Below are positions 13,463 to 15,653 of a DNA stretch of 15,653 nt, one piece after another (the first letter of the stretch is position 1; every line of letters starts with the position of its first letter). Source of the stretch: Bacteroidales bacterium (GTDB lineage: Bacteria; Bacteroidota; Bacteroidia; Bacteroidales; VadinHA17). The stretch is from positions 1 through 15,653 of the forward strand of contig DAIDJT010000025.1 of assembly GCA_027451265.1 (NCBI GenBank), in the 5' to 3' direction. A program made the translations under genes and the position numbers. The notes beneath the pieces were generated by a model that was not told the origin of the DNA, did no database searches, and was given only the letters and a program-made list of their open reading frames with translations.

Positions 13463-15121
13463 ATGTTGCGCCGACTCACGGTAAGGAACTATGCCATCAT
13501 AAAGGACCTGAACATGGAGTTCGGTGATGGATTTACAATAATTACCGGTGAGACCGGGGCCGGGAAGTCCATTCTCCTGGGGGCCCTTGGCCTGGTGCTT
13601 GGCGAGAGGGCCGATTCATCGGTGCTGCTCAGCCAGGATGAAAAATGCATTGTGGAAGCCAGCTTCAACGTCGGCGGTTACGACCTCAATGAGCTGTTTG
13701 AGGCAAATGATATTGATTATGATGATGAGGCGATTCTACGCCGTGAAATCTCTCCCACTGGCAAGTCGAGGGCTTTCCTCAATGACACTCCCGTCAACCT
13801 CGTTGTTCTGAAGGAGCTCGGCAGCAGGCTGATCGATGTTCACTCGCAGCATGAAACACTGCTCCTTGGCAGCGGTTTCTTTCAGATGCGTGTGGTTGAC
13901 GCTTATGCAGGCATATCAGACATCTCCAGGGATTATTCAAGGGCGTGGGCAGGCTATCTTTCCGCAAGGCGGGAGTATGACACTGCAGCTCTCAGCCTTG
14001 AGAAGGTAAAGGCTGATTTTGATTACTATTCACATCAGATGGAAGAGTTCCGCACCGTAAAACCGGTCAGCGGTGAGCAGGAGGTGCTTGAGAAGGAGCA
14101 GGAGATGTTGTCGAATGCCTCGGAGATCAAGGAAGCCCTGACGGCGGTGACCGCTGTGCTCGGAGGCGAAGACATCTCCGTGATCCAGATGCTTCGCACG
14201 GCACGTGCAAATCTCTCAAGGATAGCAGGGTGGCTGCCTGAAGCAGCTGAGCTGGAAAAGCGGGTGGAGACACAGCTTATTGACCTGAATGACATATCAT
14301 ATGAGGCGGAAAAGCTATGTGACAGGGCCATTGCTGATCCCGGCAGGCTGGAATATGTCACTCAGAGGCTCGATACCCTCTATTCACTGATGCAGAAGCA
14401 CCGCTGCAGAGATCTTGATGAGCTGCTCGCAGTGCAACAGAGGGTGGAGGAGGCTGTTGCCGCCACCTCGGATACGGATGAGAAACTTGATGATCTGAAG
14501 AAGAAAAGGGATGCTGCGCTGGCAAAAGTGAATTCCCTCGCCGGAAGAATATCGGATGCCAGGCAAAAAGCAGCATTGCCGCTTTCCAGAGAGATCACAG
14601 ACATGCTGCACAGGCTGGGAATGCCGCATGCACGCTTCAGGGCTTCCGTCAGGCCTCTTGCAGTTGCAGGTCCGTCCGGAACCGATGATGTTGAGTTTCT
14701 CTTCAGTGCCAACAGACAGGTGGAGCCTGAGGAACTTTCAAAGTGTGCTTCAGGAGGCGAACTTTCAAGGGTGATGCTATGCCTTAAATCAGTGCTTGCC
14801 AACAGTTCGGGCCTGCCTGCAATAATCTTTGACGAGATCGACTCAGGTGTGTCCGGTGAGGTTGCCTCCATGGTAGGCTCAATTCTGGCAGATATGGGCA
14901 GGAGCATGCAGGTTATCAATATAACTCACCTGCCGCAGGTTGCCGCACGGGGTAAGATGCACTATCATGTTTACAAGGAGGAGGGTGACCACTCAACAAT
15001 AACAAGGGTCAGGTTGTTAAACAATGAAGAAAGAGTGGTGGAGGTTGCCAGGCTGCTTAGCGGCAGCACCGTCACCGAGGCCGCAATAAGGAATGCCCGC
15101 GAACTGATGCGTGGTAACTGA
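13463..15121 (+). CDS. recN: DNA repair protein RecN
   Basis: RecN is an SMC-like ATPase that joins DNA ends during double-strand-break repair. The product has 552 residues, close to the family norm. The N-terminal half-ATPase contains MLRRLTVRNYAIIKDLNMEF and the Walker A motif GETGAGKS (29-36). The Q-rich VHSQHETLLL motif (126-135) is typical of RecN. A coiled-coil arm runs from about 155 to 370, with clear heptads in 160-230 and 255-365. The C-terminal half-ATPase has the ABC signature ASGGELSR (429-436), the Walker B motif IIFDEIDSG (454-462) and the H-loop THLPQVAA (488-495). No truncation or frameshift is seen. It follows the DUF4835 gene by 10 bases. RecN is SOS-induced in some bacteria, but no LexA box is visible and operon transcription looks more likely here. 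Confidence 0.96.
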   Translation: MLRRLTVRNYAIIKDLNMEFGDGFTIITGETGAGKSILLGALGLVLGERADSSVLLSQDEKCIVEASFNVGGYDLNELFEANDIDYDDEAILRREISPTGKSRAFLNDTPVNLVVLKELGSRLIDVHSQHETLLLGSGFFQMRVVDAYAGISDISRDYSRAWAGYLSARREYDTAALSLEKVKADFDYYSHQMEEFRTVKPVSGEQEVLEKEQEMLSNASEIKEALTAVTAVLGGEDISVIQMLRTARANLSRIAGWLPEAAELEKRVETQLIDLNDISYEAEKLCDRAIADPGRLEYVTQRLDTLYSLMQKHRCRDLDELLAVQQRVEEAVAATSDTDEKLDDLKKKRDAALAKVNSLAGRISDARQKAALPLSREITDMLHRLGMPHARFRASVRPLAVAGPSGTDDVEFLFSANRQVEPEELSKCASGGELSRVMLCLKSVLANSSGLPAIIFDEIDSGVSGEVASMVGSILADMGRSMQVINITHLPQVAARGKMHYHVYKEEGDHSTITRVRLLNNEERVVEVARLLSGSTVTEAAIRNARELMRGN

Positions 15122-15156
15122 ACGAATTGGCTGTAACATACTGAAAAAGTAAAATC

Positions 15157-15653
15157 ATGATCACAAACCTGCTGGAAGGCAAGAAAGGAATTATTTTCGG
15201 GGCCCTGAATGACAAATCCATTGCCTGGCATGTTGCTGAAAAGGCGCATGCCCAGGGTGCACGCCTGGTTCTGACCAACGCTCCCGTAGCAATCCGGATG
15301 GGTACTATAGGAGACCTGGCGGAAAAAACCGGGAGCGAAGTCATCTCTGCCGATGCCACAAGCATGAAGGACCTCGATGTGCTCTTCAGGCGCACCATGG
15401 AGATTTTTGACGGGAAAATTGATTTTGTGCTGCATTCAATCGGGATGTCGCCAAATGTGCGAAAGGGTATTCCCTATGCTGAAAGCAGCTATGAGAACAT
15501 GCTTAAGACCCTTGATATTTCGGCTCTGAGCTTTCACCGTATCCTGCAGACAGCCTATAAACTTGATGCCATAAGTGAGTGGGGTTCTGTGATTGCCCTT
15601 ACCTATGTAGCCGCACAGAGGACACTGGCCGGCTACAATGACATGGGTGATGC
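15157..15653 (+). CDS. fabI: Enoyl-[acyl-carrier-protein] reductase FabI (partial, runs off the right edge)
   Basis: The first 165 codons are present and the reading frame is open to the window end. FabI is an NAD(P)H-dependent short-chain dehydrogenase-like enzyme that completes each cycle of fatty-acid elongation. Visible are the cofactor motif GIIFGALNDKSIAWHVAEKA (11-30), DATSMKDLDVLF (66-77) for the nucleotide side, LHSIGMSPN (92-100), and the active-site region with Y150 (ALTYVAAQR) and the catalytic Y160 (GYNDMGDA). The partner lysine would lie just beyond the window. The spacing of the two tyrosines is that of FabI rather than FabG. It starts 35 bases after recN, a larger gap than elsewhere in the run, so it may be the last gene of the operon or carry its own promoter; none is visible by eye. 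Confidence 0.94.
   Translation, partial: MITNLLEGKKGIIFGALNDKSIAWHVAEKAHAQGARLVLTNAPVAIRMGTIGDLAEKTGSEVISADATSMKDLDVLFRRTMEIFDGKIDFVLHSIGMSPNVRKGIPYAESSYENMLKTLDISALSFHRILQTAYKLDAISEWGSVIALTYVAAQRTLAGYNDMGD

Noticed and set aside
14380..14919. Long minus-strand open frame (179 codons) within recN.
   Set aside because: It is antisense to the Walker B and signature region of recN, very Ser-rich, and without recognisable domains.
1..15653. CRISPR array, tRNA, rRNA, insertion sequence, phage or toxin-antitoxin module.
   Set aside because: No repeated spacer pattern, cloverleaf, transposase motif, long inverted repeats or toxin-like small gene pair was found by reading both strands.

Overview
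The window reads as chromosomal DNA from a Bacteroidota bacterium, most likely order Bacteroidales, of moderate GC. The evidence is the run bamD - rpoZ (the short Bacteroidota-type omega) - coaBC - DUF4835 - recN - fabI, two DUF4252 proteins beside an ECF sigma factor and a zinc-free anti-sigma factor, and promoter elements of the Bacteroidota type (TTTG / TAnnTTTG). No rRNA, tRNA, CRISPR, insertion sequence or phage gene was seen. No gene-free stretch exceeds 300 bases; the longest are 6457-6678 and 9976-10121.

Layout. (1) 134-3631, plus strand: a Tat-exported DUF362 protein, a secreted DUF6599-like protein, thioredoxin reductase with its own promoter, and a small SRPBCC/AHSA1-like protein. 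(2) 6456-3613, minus strand: a compact likely operon DUF4252 - ECF sigma - membrane anti-sigma - DUF4252 - TorD-like chaperone. Its last gene overlaps the 3' end of the SRPBCC gene tail to tail. (3) 6679-8625, plus strand: a 648-residue DUF4914 protein with a clear P-loop, divergent from the sigma operon and closed by a hairpin. (4) 9975-8686, minus strand: a PLP-dependent alpha-oxoamine synthase of the serine palmitoyltransferase / cysteate acyltransferase / KBL group. (5) 10122 to the right edge, plus strand: the housekeeping run bamD - rpoZ - coaBC - DUF4835 - recN - fabI, with gaps of only 6-35 bp; fabI is cut by the window end.

How the genes fit together. The right half is core metabolism and envelope biogenesis: outer-membrane protein assembly, RNA polymerase, coenzyme A synthesis, recombinational repair and fatty-acid elongation, next to a likely long-chain-base lipid enzyme. 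The left half is less characterised: Tat export, redox, and a sigma/anti-sigma switch bracketed by two secreted DUF4252 paralogues. I saw no clear undescribed defence or mobile system. The items most worth a second look are the DUF4252-bracketed sigma operon ending in an orphan TorD-like chaperone, the HPr-kinase-like P-loop of the DUF4914 protein, and an 11-A tract exactly at the domain junction of coaBC where slippage either way would give a decarboxylase-only product.
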